A DNA stretch of 64,000 bases from Mesorhizobium japonicum MAFF 303099 (lineage in GTDB: Bacteria; Pseudomonadota; Alphaproteobacteria; Rhizobiales; Rhizobiaceae), in contig NC_002678.2 of assembly GCF_000009625.1 (NCBI RefSeq), positions 620,001 to 684,000 of the forward strand, written 5' to 3'. Below the pieces are notes generated by a model that was not told where the DNA came from, did no database searches, and worked only from the letters and a program-made list of their open reading frames with translations. Numbering within the stretch: the stretch's first letter is position 1; each line of letters begins with the position of its first letter. The position numbers were made by a program, and so were the translations under genes. Below are positions 18,569-28,642 of the stretch, piece by piece.

Positions 18569-20893
18569 ATGGAAGGCGAGAACAAGAAAACGGCACGTTC
18601 GGACCTCGACGAAGCCGCCCTCTACTTCCACAAGCACCCGACGCCGGGAAAGCTCGAGATCCAGGCAACCAAGCCGCTCGGCAACCAGCGTGACCTGGCG
18701 CTCGCCTATTCGCCTGGCGTGGCTGCGCCTTGTCTTGAGATCCGCGACAATCCGGCAACCGCTGCCGACTACACGGCGCGCGCCAACCTCGTCGGCGTCG
18801 TCTCCAACGGCTCGGCCGTGCTCGGCCTCGGCAACATCGGCCCGCTGGCCTCCAAGCCGGTCATGGAAGGCAAAGCGGTTCTGTTCAAGAAGTTCGCCGG
18901 CATCGACGTCTTCGACATCGAGATCGACGCTCCCGAGATCGAGCGCATGGTGGAGACCGTCGCCGCCCTCGAACCCACTTTCGGCGGCATCAATCTCGAG
19001 GACATCAAGGCGCCGGAGTGTTTTGAAGTCGAGGAACGGCTGAAAGCCCGCATGAGCATACCGGTATTCCACGACGACCAGCATGGCACCGCCATCATCG
19101 TCGCCGCCGCCGTGCTCAACGGACTGGAATTCGCCGGCAAAACGATCTCGGACATCAAGGTCGTCACCTCCGGCGCCGGTGCGGCCGCCCTTGCCTGCCT
19201 GAACCTTCTGGTGTCGCTCGGCGTGCGCATCGAAAACATCTGGGTCACCGACCGTTTCGGCGTCGCCTACAAGGGCCGCACCGAAGAGATGGACCGCTGG
19301 AAAGACCCCTATGTGAAGGACACCGAGGCGCGCACGCTGGCCGATGTCATCCCGGGCGCCGATGTCTTCCTCGGCCTCTCTGCGGCGGGCGTGCTGAAGC
19401 CGGAACTGCTGCAGCATATGGCGCCAAAGCCGCTGATCCTGGCGCTCGCCAATCCCAATCCCGAGATCATGCCGGAAGTGGCGCGCGCGGCGCGTCCCGA
19501 TGCCATGATCTGCACCGGCCGCTCCGATTTTCCCAATCAGGTCAACAACGTCCTGTGCTTCCCCTATATCTTCCGTGGCGCGCTCGACTGCGGCGCCAGC
19601 GCCATCAACGAGGAGATGAAGATGGCCGCCGTGCGGGCCATCGCCGCCCTTGCCCGCGAAGAGCCTTCGGACGTCGCCGCACGCGCGTATTCGGGCGAGA
19701 CGCCGATCTTCGGGCCCGATTTCCTGATCCCCTCGCCCTTCGATCCCAGGCTCATCCTGCGCATCGCGCCGGCCGTCGCCAAGGCGGCCTGCGACACCGG
19801 TGTAGCGACGCGGCCGATCACCGACTTCGCCGCCTATATCGACAAGCTCAACCGTTTCGTCTTCCGCTCCGGCCTGGTGATGAAGCCGGTGTTCTCGTCC
19901 GCCAAGGCATCGAGCGCCAAGCGCGTCATCTATGCCGATGGCGAGGATGAGCGCGTACTGCGCGCCGCCCAGGTGGTGCTCGAGGAAGGCATCGCTGAGC
20001 CGATCCTGATCGGCCGCCCACACGTCATCGAGGTCAGGCTGAAGCGCTACGGGCTGCGCATCAAGCCGGGCGTCGATTTCGGCCTGATCAACCCTGAGGA
20101 CGATCCGCGCTATCGGCACTATGTCGACCTTTTGATCGAACTCGCCGGCCGGCGCGGGGTGACGACGGAGGCGGCGCGCACCATGGTGCGCACCGACAAC
20201 ACGGTGATTGCGGCGCTGGCGCTCAAGCGTGGCGACGCCGATGCCATGGTCTGCGGCCTCGAAGGCCGCTTCGAGCGGCATCTGCGCAACGTGACGCTGA
20301 TCATCGGGCCGCGCGCGGGCATCAAGGACTATGACTTGTCGACGCTTTCGATGCTGATCTCGCAACGCGGAATCATCTTCCTCACTGACACGCACGTCTC
20401 CGTCGACCCGACGGCCGAGGAGATCGCCGAGATGACCGTGCTGGCGGCCGAGGAAATCCAGCGCTTCGGCATCGAGCCGAAGGCAGCCCTTCTGTCGCAT
20501 TCGGATTTCGGTTCGCGCGATTCACCAAGCGCGTTGAAGATGCGCCAGGCGGCGGCGATCCTGGCGCGCATCGCGCCGGAGTTGCAGTGCGACGGTGAAA
20601 TGCATGCCGATTCCGCTTTGTCCGAGCATTTGCGCCAGCGCGTCTATCCACATTCGCGGCTGAAGGGCGAAGCCAATCTGCTGGTGTTCCCGAACCTCGA
20701 TTCGGCCAACATCACGCTGACGGCCCTGCGCGCCATGATGGATGCGCTGCATGTCGGCCCGATCCTGCTCGGCACCGACAAGCCGGCGCACATACTGACG
20801 CCCTCGGTCACGTCGCGCGGCGTGGTCAACATGACGGCGCTCGCAGTGGTCGAGGCCGCGCACAAGGCGCAGGCCATCGCCAATCTGGACTAG
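18569..20893 (+). CDS. maeB: NADP-dependent malic enzyme with C-terminal phosphotransacetylase-like domain
   Basis: 774 residues; oxidatively decarboxylates malate to pyruvate, supplying reducing power and pyruvate during growth on C4-dicarboxylates. The malic domain (about 20-155) carries [10 protein letters not shown] and [14 protein letters not shown]. The NAD(P) domain (about 168-400) has HDDQHGT and the dinucleotide loop SGAGAAALA at 201-209. Residues about 430-770 form a phosphotransacetylase-like domain, which in rhizobial malic enzymes is regulatory or structural. Rhizobia have NAD (Dme) and NADP (Tme) versions of the same layout; I cannot assign the cofactor with certainty. GAGGGAG lies 8 bases before the ATG. 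Confidence 0.9.
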   Translation: MEGENKKTARSDLDEAALYFHKHPTPGKLEIQATKPLGNQRDLALAYSPGVAAPCLEIRDNPATAADYTARANLVGVVSNGSAVLGLGNIGPLASKPVMEGKAVLFKKFAGIDVFDIEIDAPEIERMVETVAALEPTFGGINLEDIKAPECFEVEERLKARMSIPVFHDDQHGTAIIVAAAVLNGLEFAGKTISDIKVVTSGAGAAALACLNLLVSLGVRIENIWVTDRFGVAYKGRTEEMDRWKDPYVKDTEARTLADVIPGADVFLGLSAAGVLKPELLQHMAPKPLILALANPNPEIMPEVARAARPDAMICTGRSDFPNQVNNVLCFPYIFRGALDCGASAINEEMKMAAVRAIAALAREEPSDVAARAYSGETPIFGPDFLIPSPFDPRLILRIAPAVAKAACDTGVATRPITDFAAYIDKLNRFVFRSGLVMKPVFSSAKASSAKRVIYADGEDERVLRAAQVVLEEGIAEPILIGRPHVIEVRLKRYGLRIKPGVDFGLINPEDDPRYRHYVDLLIELAGRRGVTTEAARTMVRTDNTVIAALALKRGDADAMVCGLEGRFERHLRNVTLIIGPRAGIKDYDLSTLSMLISQRGIIFLTDTHVSVDPTAEEIAEMTVLAAEEIQRFGIEPKAALLSHSDFGSRDSPSALKMRQAAAILARIAPELQCDGEMHADSALSEHLRQRVYPHSRLKGEANLLVFPNLDSANITLTALRAMMDALHVGPILLGTDKPAHILTPSVTSRGVVNMTALAVVEAAHKAQAIANLD

Positions 20894-21085
20894 GCCGAAG
20901 CCGCCAGCAGGCTCGACCTGGTCTTCCAGGCCAGTGCTCTCATATGCCGGCAACAACTCGTTGCAAACCGGGGTGTTGCGGACCGGCAACTTGCGATTGC
21001 GGAAATTCGGCGTTGGCCGGAAGCGGATTTCGCGGGGGAAGCCGACCTGATATGGTTGCGCATCTGATTTGACGGCGAGGACGTC

Positions 21086-21766
21086 ATGAAGGGCCTCTTG
21101 CTCGCGTCCGCATTGCTGTCGCTGATCGGCGGACAAGCTCTGGCCGCGGATGCCATCAGTGCCGAGCCCGCAACCGCCCATGACTGGTCAGGCGTCTATG
21201 TCGGCGGGCAGATCGGCTATGGTTTCGGCAAGACCGACGCGACTTACAATTTGCCCAACACCCCGACAATCCGAGGCTCGCAGGATTACGATACCGACGG
21301 TTTCCTGGGCGGCGTGCAGATCGGCTACAACTACCAGATCAACTCCGCCGTTCTCGGCGTCGAGGCCGATGTTTCCGGAGCCGACATCAAGGGGCACTCC
21401 GACGAGATCACCTCCGGCCTGGGCGACCGTTACGATACCAAGGTGGACTGGTTTGGAACGCTGCGCGCCAGGGCAGGCTATGCATTCGATCGCACGCTGA
21501 TCTACGGCACTGGCGGGCTGGCGTTCGGAAGCGTCGAGAACCGGTATGTTGACGGTCCGTTTGACACCTTTTCCGAGAAGAACACCAAGGTTGGCTGGAC
21601 CATCGGCGCCGGACTGGAGCAAGCGATCACGGACCATTGGTCGGCAAAATTCGAATATCAATATGTCGACCTGCGGGACCAGACCATCGACTATGCCCCG
21701 AACTCCAACACCACGTTCGACAACACGTTCAACGCGGTCAAGATCGGTATGAACTACAAGTTCTGA
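21086..21766 (+). CDS. Outer-membrane beta-barrel protein, Omp25/Omp31 family
   Basis: 226 residues. A Sec signal peptide (Lys2, Leu/Ala-rich core, likely cut after G-Q-A-L-A at about residue 20) precedes the W-S-G-V-Y-V-G-G-Q-I-G-Y-G opening strand of the family. Alternating strands follow, ending in V-K-I-G-M-N-Y-K-F with the C-terminal Phe needed for barrel insertion. Homologues in Brucella and rhizobia are abundant eight-stranded surface proteins. Monocistronic, with GCGAGG upstream of the ATG. No specific function beyond envelope structure can be read from the sequence. Confidence 0.9.
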   Translation: MKGLLLASALLSLIGGQALAADAISAEPATAHDWSGVYVGGQIGYGFGKTDATYNLPNTPTIRGSQDYDTDGFLGGVQIGYNYQINSAVLGVEADVSGADIKGHSDEITSGLGDRYDTKVDWFGTLRARAGYAFDRTLIYGTGGLAFGSVENRYVDGPFDTFSEKNTKVGWTIGAGLEQAITDHWSAKFEYQYVDLRDQTIDYAPNSNTTFDNTFNAVKIGMNYKF

Positions 21767-21928
21767 CAATCGGTGGAGTGATCTGCCGTGCCTTGTCGCT
21801 TCCGGCTGATTGAACCCGCACGCCGCCGCGATCCAAGGCTTTCGGCCGAGTACCGGACCGCATCCGAAATAGACGATTAACCGGCAACGGGGTAGTTTGG
21901 CGAGCACAAGCCAGCGGGATTGAGGCGG

Positions 21929-23131
21929 ATGACAAGCGGAGGGTTGAAGCGGGCGCATGCTGCCATGCTGCTTGGCCTGCTGCTGTCCGGCGCCACCATC
22001 ACCGAACCACAGGCGGCGTCGCGGGTTTGCCGTCAGTTGGAGGCCGATCTTGCTGCGGCTTCGCGTGGCGGCGGTGGTGGTCCGGCAATGATCCGCAAAT
22101 ACGATGCCGCGATCGATCGGCAGCGCGAACAAATCTCCAAGGCCCGCGACCAAGCGGACAGTGCCGGTTGCGGGTTTTCGCTGTTTTCCCGCAACATCAA
22201 TCGATGCGCCGGGCTCAACGCCACCATCGACCGCATGAACGCCAATCTCGACAGTCTCCAGGCTAAGCGTGCCCAACTCGCCGGTGGCGGCGGCTCGCGT
22301 CGCGACCGTGGCCGCATCCTGGCCGCGCTTGACGCCAATGGCTGCCGCGACGACACGGTTGCGCCGCGCCGTGCGCCGCTGCAGGAAGCCGACCGTGGAG
22401 AACAAGACGGCAAGGCCGACCTGTTCGACCAGCTTTTCGGCAATCAGCAGAGCGATACGCTTGACCAGCCGGACGATCCCAGCGAGGAACGCAATGTCCG
22501 CGGCGTCCTGAACCTGCCCGGCATTCCGGACGTTCCGGGCACCGGCGGCGAGTTCCACACCACATGCGTGCGCACCTGCGACGGTTATTTCTTCCCGATG
22601 TCGAATGCCGCCTCGGTCGGCGACTTCGAGCGCGACCAGAAGAATTGCGAATCGAGCTGCCCCGGCACCGAGATGCAGGTCTTCTATTCGCGCGGCATGG
22701 ATGACGATTCGGCTTCGATGACGTCATCGGTCACCGGCAGGCCCTACAGCGAGTTGCCGACCGCCTATCTCTACAAGCAGTCCAACATGTCGCGGCCGCC
22801 GGCCTGCGGCTGCAATGCCGCGCAGAATTTTCAGATCATCGGCGGCAACCCTCCGCCTCCGCAACAGTCGCTGCCGGAAACGGAGGCGGCACCGTTGGTT
22901 CCCGTGCCGGCCTCCAAGCCCGATCCGGGCGCCGACCCGGAGACCCTGGCCAACAGGGAGGGCGGGCTCGACCGCGAGGCTGTCAAACGGCTTTCCGCCA
23001 AGCCGGTGACGTCGCCCGTATCCGCACTACCGCCGGAGCAGCGCAAGGTCAGGGTCGTCGGGCCAACGTTCCTTCCCGACCCATCAGCGGCAATAAATCT
23101 GCAAGCTCCGGCCCCGAAGGCAGTCCAGTAA
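21929..23131 (+). CDS. DUF2865 secreted cysteine-rich protein of unknown function
   Basis: About 400 residues. After an N-terminal hydrophobic signal segment (about residues 12-32, ending T-E-P-Q-A-A-S) come a helical region with charged pairs, a Gly-rich loop and then the DUF2865 core, marked by [14 protein letters not shown] and further Cys residues ([10 protein letters not shown] and A-C-G-C-N). The cysteines suggest disulfides in the periplasm. The C-terminal 100 residues are Pro-rich and low-complexity. The family is common in Rhizobiales and has no known function that I can name. Its 3' end overlaps the end of convergent gltX by 83 bases. Confidence 0.8.
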   Translation: MTSGGLKRAHAAMLLGLLLSGATITEPQAASRVCRQLEADLAAASRGGGGGPAMIRKYDAAIDRQREQISKARDQADSAGCGFSLFSRNINRCAGLNATIDRMNANLDSLQAKRAQLAGGGGSRRDRGRILAALDANGCRDDTVAPRRAPLQEADRGEQDGKADLFDQLFGNQQSDTLDQPDDPSEERNVRGVLNLPGIPDVPGTGGEFHTTCVRTCDGYFFPMSNAASVGDFERDQKNCESSCPGTEMQVFYSRGMDDDSASMTSSVTGRPYSELPTAYLYKQSNMSRPPACGCNAAQNFQIIGGNPPPPQQSLPETEAAPLVPVPASKPDPGADPETLANREGGLDREAVKRLSAKPVTSPVSALPPEQRKVRVVGPTFLPDPSAAINLQAPAPKAVQ

Positions 23132-24422
23132 GGGCAAGCCTCAGCGGCATGAACAGCCCCTTGCCCTTGCGCCCGGTCGCTTCCCTGATCTTGCCGGTCC
23201 AGTCCTTCCAGACGGTTCCGTTCCAGGGCTCTTCGGGCAAGACTTCGAAAGCCTGTCCGAGGAAGTCACGATCGTCGTCGGAGAACTCCGGTCTGTCCTG
23301 CGGCCCCTCGCGCAGGATGCGCCACCAGCCCACCGCATCGGCGAGCCGGTCGAGATTGCCGCGCACCGCCAGCCAGAACGGCTCGGCCTGTTCGCCCGAG
23401 ATGCCCAGCACCATCAGCCTGTCGCGCGCCTCGTCGAACGGCATGTGGTGCATCAGCACGCGGTTGAGCACGAACAGTTCGTCCGGATCGAACTTGGCCG
23501 ATGATTTCGAGGTCGCGGCCGGGTCGAAATGGCCGGCAAGTTCGGTGAGATCATGCGCGGCCGCGACATTCTCCGAAGTGCCGACCAGCACGGCGAGCGA
23601 CGCGACGGCCATCGGCTCGATGCCATCCTCGCGCAGGCTTTCGATGGAGAGTGCCCCGGTGCGCTTCGAGAGCCCCTCGCCTGACACGGTGGTCAAGAGA
23701 TTGTGGTGGCCGAAGACAGGCGGCTCGGTGCCCAGCGCCTTGAACAAGGCGATCTGCACGCCGGTGTTGGTGACATGGTCGTCACCCCTGATGACGTGGC
23801 TGACGCCCATCTCGATGTCGTCGACGACGGATGGCAGCGTGTAGAGATAGGTGCCGTCCTCGCGCACCAGCACTGGGTCGGAGAGCGAAGCGAGATCGAC
23901 CGTTTCCTCGCCACGCACCAGGTCTTTCCAATGAACCTCGGTGCGTTCGGGCTGCAGCGGATCGCCGGTGAAATTGGGAAGCAGGAAGCGCCAGTGCGGC
24001 CGGCGGCCATCGGCCTGGTATTCGGCTACCTGCTCATGTGTCAGCGCCAAGGCCTCGCGGCCATAGACCGGCGGCAGGCCGCGCGTACGGCGCACCTTGC
24101 GCCTCAGATCGAGTTCTTCCGGCGTTTCGTAGCAGGCGTAGAGAACGCCAGCCGCCTTCAGCCGCTCGACCGCCGCGTCATAGACCTCGAAGCGCCGCGA
24201 CTGATATTCGGTGGCATCCGGGAAAATGCCCAGCCAATGTAGGTCGTAGAGGATGGCGTCGGCGAATTCCTGCTTCGAGCGGCCAATGTCGGTGTCGTCG
24301 AAGCGCTGGATGAAGCGGCCCTTGTTGTTGAGCGCAAACAGCCAGTTGAACAGAGCGGTGCGCGCATTGCCGATATGGATGCGGCCGGTCGGCGACGGGG
24401 CGAAACGAACGGTAACTGTCAT
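23049..24422 (-). CDS. gltX: Glutamate--tRNA ligase
   Basis: 457 residues; charges tRNA-Glu (and in alphaproteobacteria often tRNA-Gln, later amidated). The class I signatures are clear: [13 protein letters not shown] at residues 5-17 and the KMSKS-equivalent G-E-G-L-S-K-R-T-G. The ATG at 24422 sits directly before the first motif; longer frames upstream lack conservation. Rhizobia usually carry two gltX paralogues, and which one this is cannot be decided here. Convergent with the DUF2865 gene, with an 83-base overlap of coding ends. Confidence 0.93.
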   Translation of the reverse strand: MTVTVRFAPSPTGRIHIGNARTALFNWLFALNNKGRFIQRFDDTDIGRSKQEFADAILYDLHWLGIFPDATEYQSRRFEVYDAAVERLKAAGVLYACYETPEELDLRRKVRRTRGLPPVYGREALALTHEQVAEYQADGRRPHWRFLLPNFTGDPLQPERTEVHWKDLVRGEETVDLASLSDPVLVREDGTYLYTLPSVVDDIEMGVSHVIRGDDHVTNTGVQIALFKALGTEPPVFGHHNLLTTVSGEGLSKRTGALSIESLREDGIEPMAVASLAVLVGTSENVAAAHDLTELAGHFDPAATSKSSAKFDPDELFVLNRVLMHHMPFDEARDRLMVLGISGEQAEPFWLAVRGNLDRLADAVGWWRILREGPQDRPEFSDDDRDFLGQAFEVLPEEPWNGTVWKDWTGKIREATGRKGKGLFMPLRLALTGLPSGPELADLLPLMGREGTLARRP

Positions 24423-24569
24423 GAGCGGGGCGTACCGGATGCCTTTGTGATTGACAAGATGCGCCCCCGCACTGGTCGGCACACATAGAACATGATGCGC
24501 GCGATGAAAAGACTAGCGCCCTGCGAGACGCATGGCCCTTATCCGATCAGAACAGCTGGTTGAAAGCGA

Positions 24570-25751
24570 TCAGCGGCCGAAATCATCTGAACTGAGGCGG
24601 GTCCAGCGATCGCCCATCAACCCACCGATGAAGATGTCGCCAGAACGGACCGCTTGCGCGACCTCGGGGATGCGCGAGCGCACCATCGTCCCCCCGGCAT
24701 AGCGGAAGAAAACATTCTTGTAGCTGAAGAGCTGCGGCATGAACCTGTTCTGCGTCTGCCCGATAATGCCCGCACAGCCCATATTCCATGCCTCCTCGAT
24801 CAGGCTATCAAGCGTCGCGCCCCAGTGAGGCCCAGAGGACTGGATCTGCAACAGGTTCGCGATGCCGCCGGCCTGACCGTAGAAAGCGTAGCAACCAAGC
24901 ATTTTACCGGCTTCGTCGTAGGTTCCACTAAAGTGAAGGGGGCCGTCGGCCCGTTTCTCGGCCGCCAGCGCGAGCAGCCGCAGCAGCTCATCATCCTGCC
25001 AGCGCGGCCGCAGCGCGTAATCGGACACAATCGTCGGCAGCCGCTCCGCAAATTGCGCGGCGTCCATCGGCTGCCGATGGACGCGATGTGACGAGGAATG
25101 CTGGACGGTCGGTTCGAACCTTTTTCTCGTAAAAGGATCGAATGCCCTGGCGCAGGGATCGAGTACGAAGCGAGACAGGCCCGGCCATCTGCCGCGAACC
25201 ACGGCGGACGCCACCGCGGCCGGGCGGAAAATGCGGGTCCATCCCAGGCAATGGGTTGGCAGGAGCTGGTATTTCATCGGGCGCGCGAATGCCAGGGATA
25301 CACGGTTGGCCGAATCGGTCAGGTGCAGATCGAATTCGCCTTGATGCACGGCACGCAGCAATTGCGGTCCGGCCGAACCGTGATCGGTGCCGGTGTCGGC
25401 CATGAGCGGACCGATGATCGCGGCATTCAGCACCGCTCCGTTGAGCTCGTAGCAGGCTTTCAGGACACCGAGGAAGCCACCCAGATCGCCCTGCGGGTTG
25501 ATCTGGACAAGAGCGCTGCTCGCGCCGGACTGGTCGGTAGGGGCGAGATAGATCTTCCTCATATACTCGGCCACCTCAGCGATCGCCCGATCGAGGAGGT
25601 GACGTCGCCGACGGCGAAACTTGGTCAGGAAGAGTGCGGCGACCCGCTCGAGATCTTCGGCGGCGAGTGGCCGAACCGTGCCGTGCTGAGTTGCCAGCAC
25701 GGACGGCGCAGCCAGCTTTTCCATTCCGGTATCTTCGGAAGCAAGATGCAT
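24570..25751 (-). CDS. Tandem GNAT-like acyltransferase, substrate unknown
   Basis: About 393 residues if started at 25751; an ATG at 25724 is nearly as good, and the frame stays open to 25973. The N-terminal half resembles a GNAT domain (T-V-R-P-L-A-A-E-D-L opening, then A-I-I-G-P-L-M-A-D and G-P-Q-L-L in the acetyl-CoA region). The C-terminal half holds a second degenerate GNAT-like unit (M-L-G-C-Y-A-F-Y-G-Q-A-G-G...). An Arg-rich patch (R-R-R-R-R-H) follows the first helix. It stands alone between gltX and an ABC exporter, so context gives no substrate. Family call moderate, function unknown. Confidence 0.6.
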   Translation of the reverse strand: MHLASEDTGMEKLAAPSVLATQHGTVRPLAAEDLERVAALFLTKFRRRRRHLLDRAIAEVAEYMRKIYLAPTDQSGASSALVQINPQGDLGGFLGVLKACYELNGAVLNAAIIGPLMADTGTDHGSAGPQLLRAVHQGEFDLHLTDSANRVSLAFARPMKYQLLPTHCLGWTRIFRPAAVASAVVRGRWPGLSRFVLDPCARAFDPFTRKRFEPTVQHSSSHRVHRQPMDAAQFAERLPTIVSDYALRPRWQDDELLRLLALAAEKRADGPLHFSGTYDEAGKMLGCYAFYGQAGGIANLLQIQSSGPHWGATLDSLIEEAWNMGCAGIIGQTQNRFMPQLFSYKNVFFRYAGGTMVRSRIPEVAQAVRSGDIFIGGLMGDRWTRLSSDDFGR

Positions 25752-25943
25752 CGTGAAGTCGAAGTCCTGCGCTGGCCAGTCTGATCCCAAGGGTACGAGC
25801 CTACTATCCCTGGATTGCCTTTGCGTAAACATACAACAACCAGTGGTAGAAAAGGCGTGTTGTAGTCCGGCATCGTAAAAAACGTCTAAACCGTGGGGAT
25901 GCCACATGCCGCGCAGGTCAGTCCAGCTGACAGCGCCTGAGGG

Positions 25944-25975
25944 AGATGGCCTCCGGCCGATGCCGGAGGCCATCT
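25944..25975 (-). terminator. Strong hairpin just downstream of the ABC exporter gene
   Basis: A perfect 13-bp stem (AGATGGCCTCCGG / CCGGAGGCCATCT) with a 6-base loop, 4 bases beyond the stop of the exporter gene. There is no T-run on the minus strand, so it may stabilise the mRNA end instead of terminating transcription by itself. Confidence 0.55.
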
Positions 25976-25979
25976 CAGG

Positions 25980-27785
25980 TCAGATGACCAGTCCCTTGGT
26001 CAGTTCGAGCGCCTGACGCTCGAACAGGCGGCGGTAGATGCCGCCCTTCAGCCGGATCAGCTCGTCGTGCGAGCCTTCCTCGACAATGTTGCCGCGATCG
26101 AAGACCAGCAGCCTGTCGAGCGCCCGCACCGTCGACAACCGGTGCGCGATGACCAGCGTGGTGCGGCCGACCATCAGCCGCTCCATCGCCTGCTGGATCA
26201 GCACCTCCGATTCCGAATCGAGGCTCGATGTCGCCTCGTCCAGAATCAGGATGCGTGCATCGGCCAGGAAAGCGCGCGCGATCGCCACACGCTGCCGCTC
26301 GCCCCCCGACAGTTTGACGCCGCGTTCGCCGACCAACGTGCCATAGCCTTTCGGCAGGCTGGAGATGAAATCATGCGCGCTCGCCAGCCTAGCGGCATGC
26401 TCGATCTCTTCCTGCGTCGCGCTCGGCCTGGCATAGGCGATGTTTTCGGCCAGCGAGCGATGGAACAGGATCGGCTCCTGCTGGACGATCGCGATCTGCC
26501 CGCGCAGCGACGCCTGCGCCACTTGAGAGATATCCTGGCCGTCGACCAGGATCCTGCCCGCATTGACGTCATAGAGCCGCTGGATCAGCTTGACGAAGGT
26601 CGTCTTGCCCGAACCGGAGTGACCGACGAGTCCGACGCGTTCACCCGGCGCGATATCGACCGAAAAGTCGCGATAGAGCGGCGACCGGTGATTGCCGTAG
26701 TGAAAGGTGACCCTGTCGAAGCTGATCGACCCTTGCGTGATCCGGATCGGCCTGGCGCCGGGCCGGTCCTCGATGCCGAGCGGTTCGGACTGGAAATCGA
26801 CCAGTTCCTCCATGTCGTTGATCGAACGCTGCAGATTGCGGATATGCGTGCCGATATCCCTGAGATAGCCCTGCAGCACAAAGAACGAGGTTAGCACGAA
26901 GGCAACGTCGCCGGCGCTCGCCTGACCCCAAGACCACAAGAGCAGCGACAGGCCGATGACGGCCGCGCGCATGACCAGCAGCAGCGCCCCTTGCGTGGTG
27001 CCGTTGATGGTGCCGCGCACCCAGGTGCGCCGCGTGCGCGCCCGCCATTTGGCGACCACCTTGGCAAGGCGCCGCTCTTCGCGCTCCTCGGCGCCAAAGC
27101 CCTTGACCACGGCGTTGCAGCTCACCGCATCGGCGAGCGAACCGCCAAGGCGCGTGTCCCAGGTGTTGGCGAGCCGCGCCGCCGGCGCGACATAGCCAAG
27201 CGACAGCATCGCCGTCACCATGATGAACAGCACCGAGCCTGCGGCAACGACCACGCCCATCAGCGGCCAGAACCAGCCGAGCAGCAGCGTCGAGCCGACG
27301 AGCATGACGACGGACGGCAGCAACGCGATCAGGATGGTGTCGTTGAGCAGGTCGAGCGCCCACATGCCGCGCGTCACCTTGCGCACGGTCGAGCCGGCGA
27401 AGCTGTTGGCGTGCCAGTCGGTGGAAAAGCGCTGGACGCGATGGAAGGCATCGGCGGCGATGTCAGCCATCATCTTCAGCGTCAGTTCGACTATACCCAT
27501 GAACGCCAGGTTGCGCAGCACGACGCCCGTCAAGGCAAGCGCCATCAATATCGAAAACGCCGTCATCGCGGCATTCCAGGCGACGGCGTTCGCGCCGGCG
27601 CTGCTGGCGACGGCGTCGACCAGTCTGCCGGAATAGAGCGGCGTCAGGACGTCGGCCAGCGTCGACAGCAGGAAACCACCCATGATCAGCGAAAGCCGCC
27701 AGGGCTGGCGCCGCCAATGGGTGAGCGTGAAACCAAGAACGCTGCGAAAGGCGCTCGCGCGCAAATCGATCTTGAAATGAGCCAT
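25980..27785 (-). CDS. ABC exporter, fused membrane and ATP-binding domains (MsbA/LmrA type)
   Basis: 601 residues; a half-transporter that should act as a dimer in the inner membrane. Six helices span about residues 20-320. The nucleotide-binding domain (about 345-601) shows Walker A GHSGSGKTT, Q-loop I-V-Q-Q-E-P, signature LSGGERQRVAIARA, Walker B ILILDEAT and the H-loop AHRLST. The start at 27785 matches the fold start; longer frames run into the leader. Cargo unknown: lipid, peptide or drug are all possible. A 390-base non-coding leader with hairpins lies upstream. Confidence 0.9.
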   Translation of the reverse strand: MAHFKIDLRASAFRSVLGFTLTHWRRQPWRLSLIMGGFLLSTLADVLTPLYSGRLVDAVASSAGANAVAWNAAMTAFSILMALALTGVVLRNLAFMGIVELTLKMMADIAADAFHRVQRFSTDWHANSFAGSTVRKVTRGMWALDLLNDTILIALLPSVVMLVGSTLLLGWFWPLMGVVVAAGSVLFIMVTAMLSLGYVAPAARLANTWDTRLGGSLADAVSCNAVVKGFGAEEREERRLAKVVAKWRARTRRTWVRGTINGTTQGALLLVMRAAVIGLSLLLWSWGQASAGDVAFVLTSFFVLQGYLRDIGTHIRNLQRSINDMEELVDFQSEPLGIEDRPGARPIRITQGSISFDRVTFHYGNHRSPLYRDFSVDIAPGERVGLVGHSGSGKTTFVKLIQRLYDVNAGRILVDGQDISQVAQASLRGQIAIVQQEPILFHRSLAENIAYARPSATQEEIEHAARLASAHDFISSLPKGYGTLVGERGVKLSGGERQRVAIARAFLADARILILDEATSSLDSESEVLIQQAMERLMVGRTTLVIAHRLSTVRALDRLLVFDRGNIVEEGSHDELIRLKGGIYRRLFERQALELTKGLVI

Positions 27786-28178
27786 GATGTCATTCGGGCA
27801 CAAATGCGCCCGATCCCAATAAGGTCGAAAAATTGAAGAAGCCGCGCAAGGGGCCAATGATTGCCCAGAAGCGGAGTGGCATATTTTGGCGTCACGCCCG
27901 TAATCGGGCGGCGACCGGCATCGGCATAAGCCTGTGCTCAAACCGGCGCCGATGCGAAGGACGGACCTTCGCGCGGCGCCTGATGAGACCTAGGCTTCGC
28001 GGCCTCGCATTACCATTTTAAATACTGCCATTCGGACCTCCCGCAAATGAATCGCGGAATGGTTCTTATAGAGACGCTCCGATGCATCGCCAAGACGAGC
28101 CCTGCCCAAAAGCGTATCTGGTCCAAGCACTGCGATTATTTTGCAACAACGGCGGCGGAAGCTTTCGCCGCGTTCCGG
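27786..28178. other. Non-coding leader/intergenic region with hairpins between the ABC exporter and a GNAT gene
   Basis: A 393-base gap. It holds a small hairpin at 27795-27812 (CGGGCACAAATGCGCCCG), immediately before the exporter start on the minus strand, and a large GC stem at 27945-27980 (GGCGCC...CGAAGG / CCTTCG...GGCGCC). An AT-rich patch near 28008-28030 could be a promoter region for the exporter. No riboswitch class or small-RNA family was recognised, and no gene was seen. Confidence 0.5.
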
Positions 28179-28589
28179 TCACTGGACCGCGCGGTCCAGG
28201 CGCATGTATCGGCCGTCGGTCGATGCCTTAAAGCCCAGCTTTTCGTAGACCCCATGCGCATCACCGGTCGACAGGCTCCAGTGCGAGACGCTGCCGAGCT
28301 CGGGATGATCGATGAGTGCCTGCACCAGCCGCTGGCCGATGCCCTGCCCGCGATTCTGCGGCCAGACGATGATGTCGGCGAGATAGGCGAACACCGTGCG
28401 GTCGGTGATCGCCCTGCCGAAACCGACCTGCTTGCCATCGATGTAGGCGGCGGCGCAGAGCGAATTGGCGAAGGCCCGGTGATGAAACTCATCGCTGCGT
28501 CCAGTCCCCCAATAGCTCGCCATCAACAGGTCGGAGGTCGCGCGAAAGTCGATCCGCGCGAGGTCGAAGCTGATCTCACAGTCCGGCAT
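28179..28589 (-). CDS. GNAT-family N-acetyltransferase
   Basis: 136 residues, one GNAT fold. The acetyl-CoA pyrophosphate loop reads Q-N-R-G-Q-G-I-G-Q-R-L-V (about 78-89), preceded by the beta-4 strand V-F-A-Y-L-A-D-I-I-V. The end has the usual Y-E-K-L-G-F segment. Small members of this type acetylate amino groups on small molecules or proteins; the substrate cannot be named. It is 53 bases upstream of the end of nadE on the same strand, so they may be co-transcribed. Confidence 0.85.
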   Translation of the reverse strand: MPDCEISFDLARIDFRATSDLLMASYWGTGRSDEFHHRAFANSLCAAAYIDGKQVGFGRAITDRTVFAYLADIIVWPQNRGQGIGQRLVQALIDHPELGSVSHWSLSTGDAHGVYEKLGFKASTDGRYMRLDRAVQ

Positions 28590-28642
28590 GCTGTATCCTC
28601 GCCCCGCGGCACCGCGTATTTTCGCCCAGCGGACGAACGCGC

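Noticed and set aside
18500..20500. 666-codon minus-strand frame opposite the malic enzyme gene
   Set aside because: Shadow frame in high-GC coding DNA; it shows Asp/Arg/His-rich compositional bias only.
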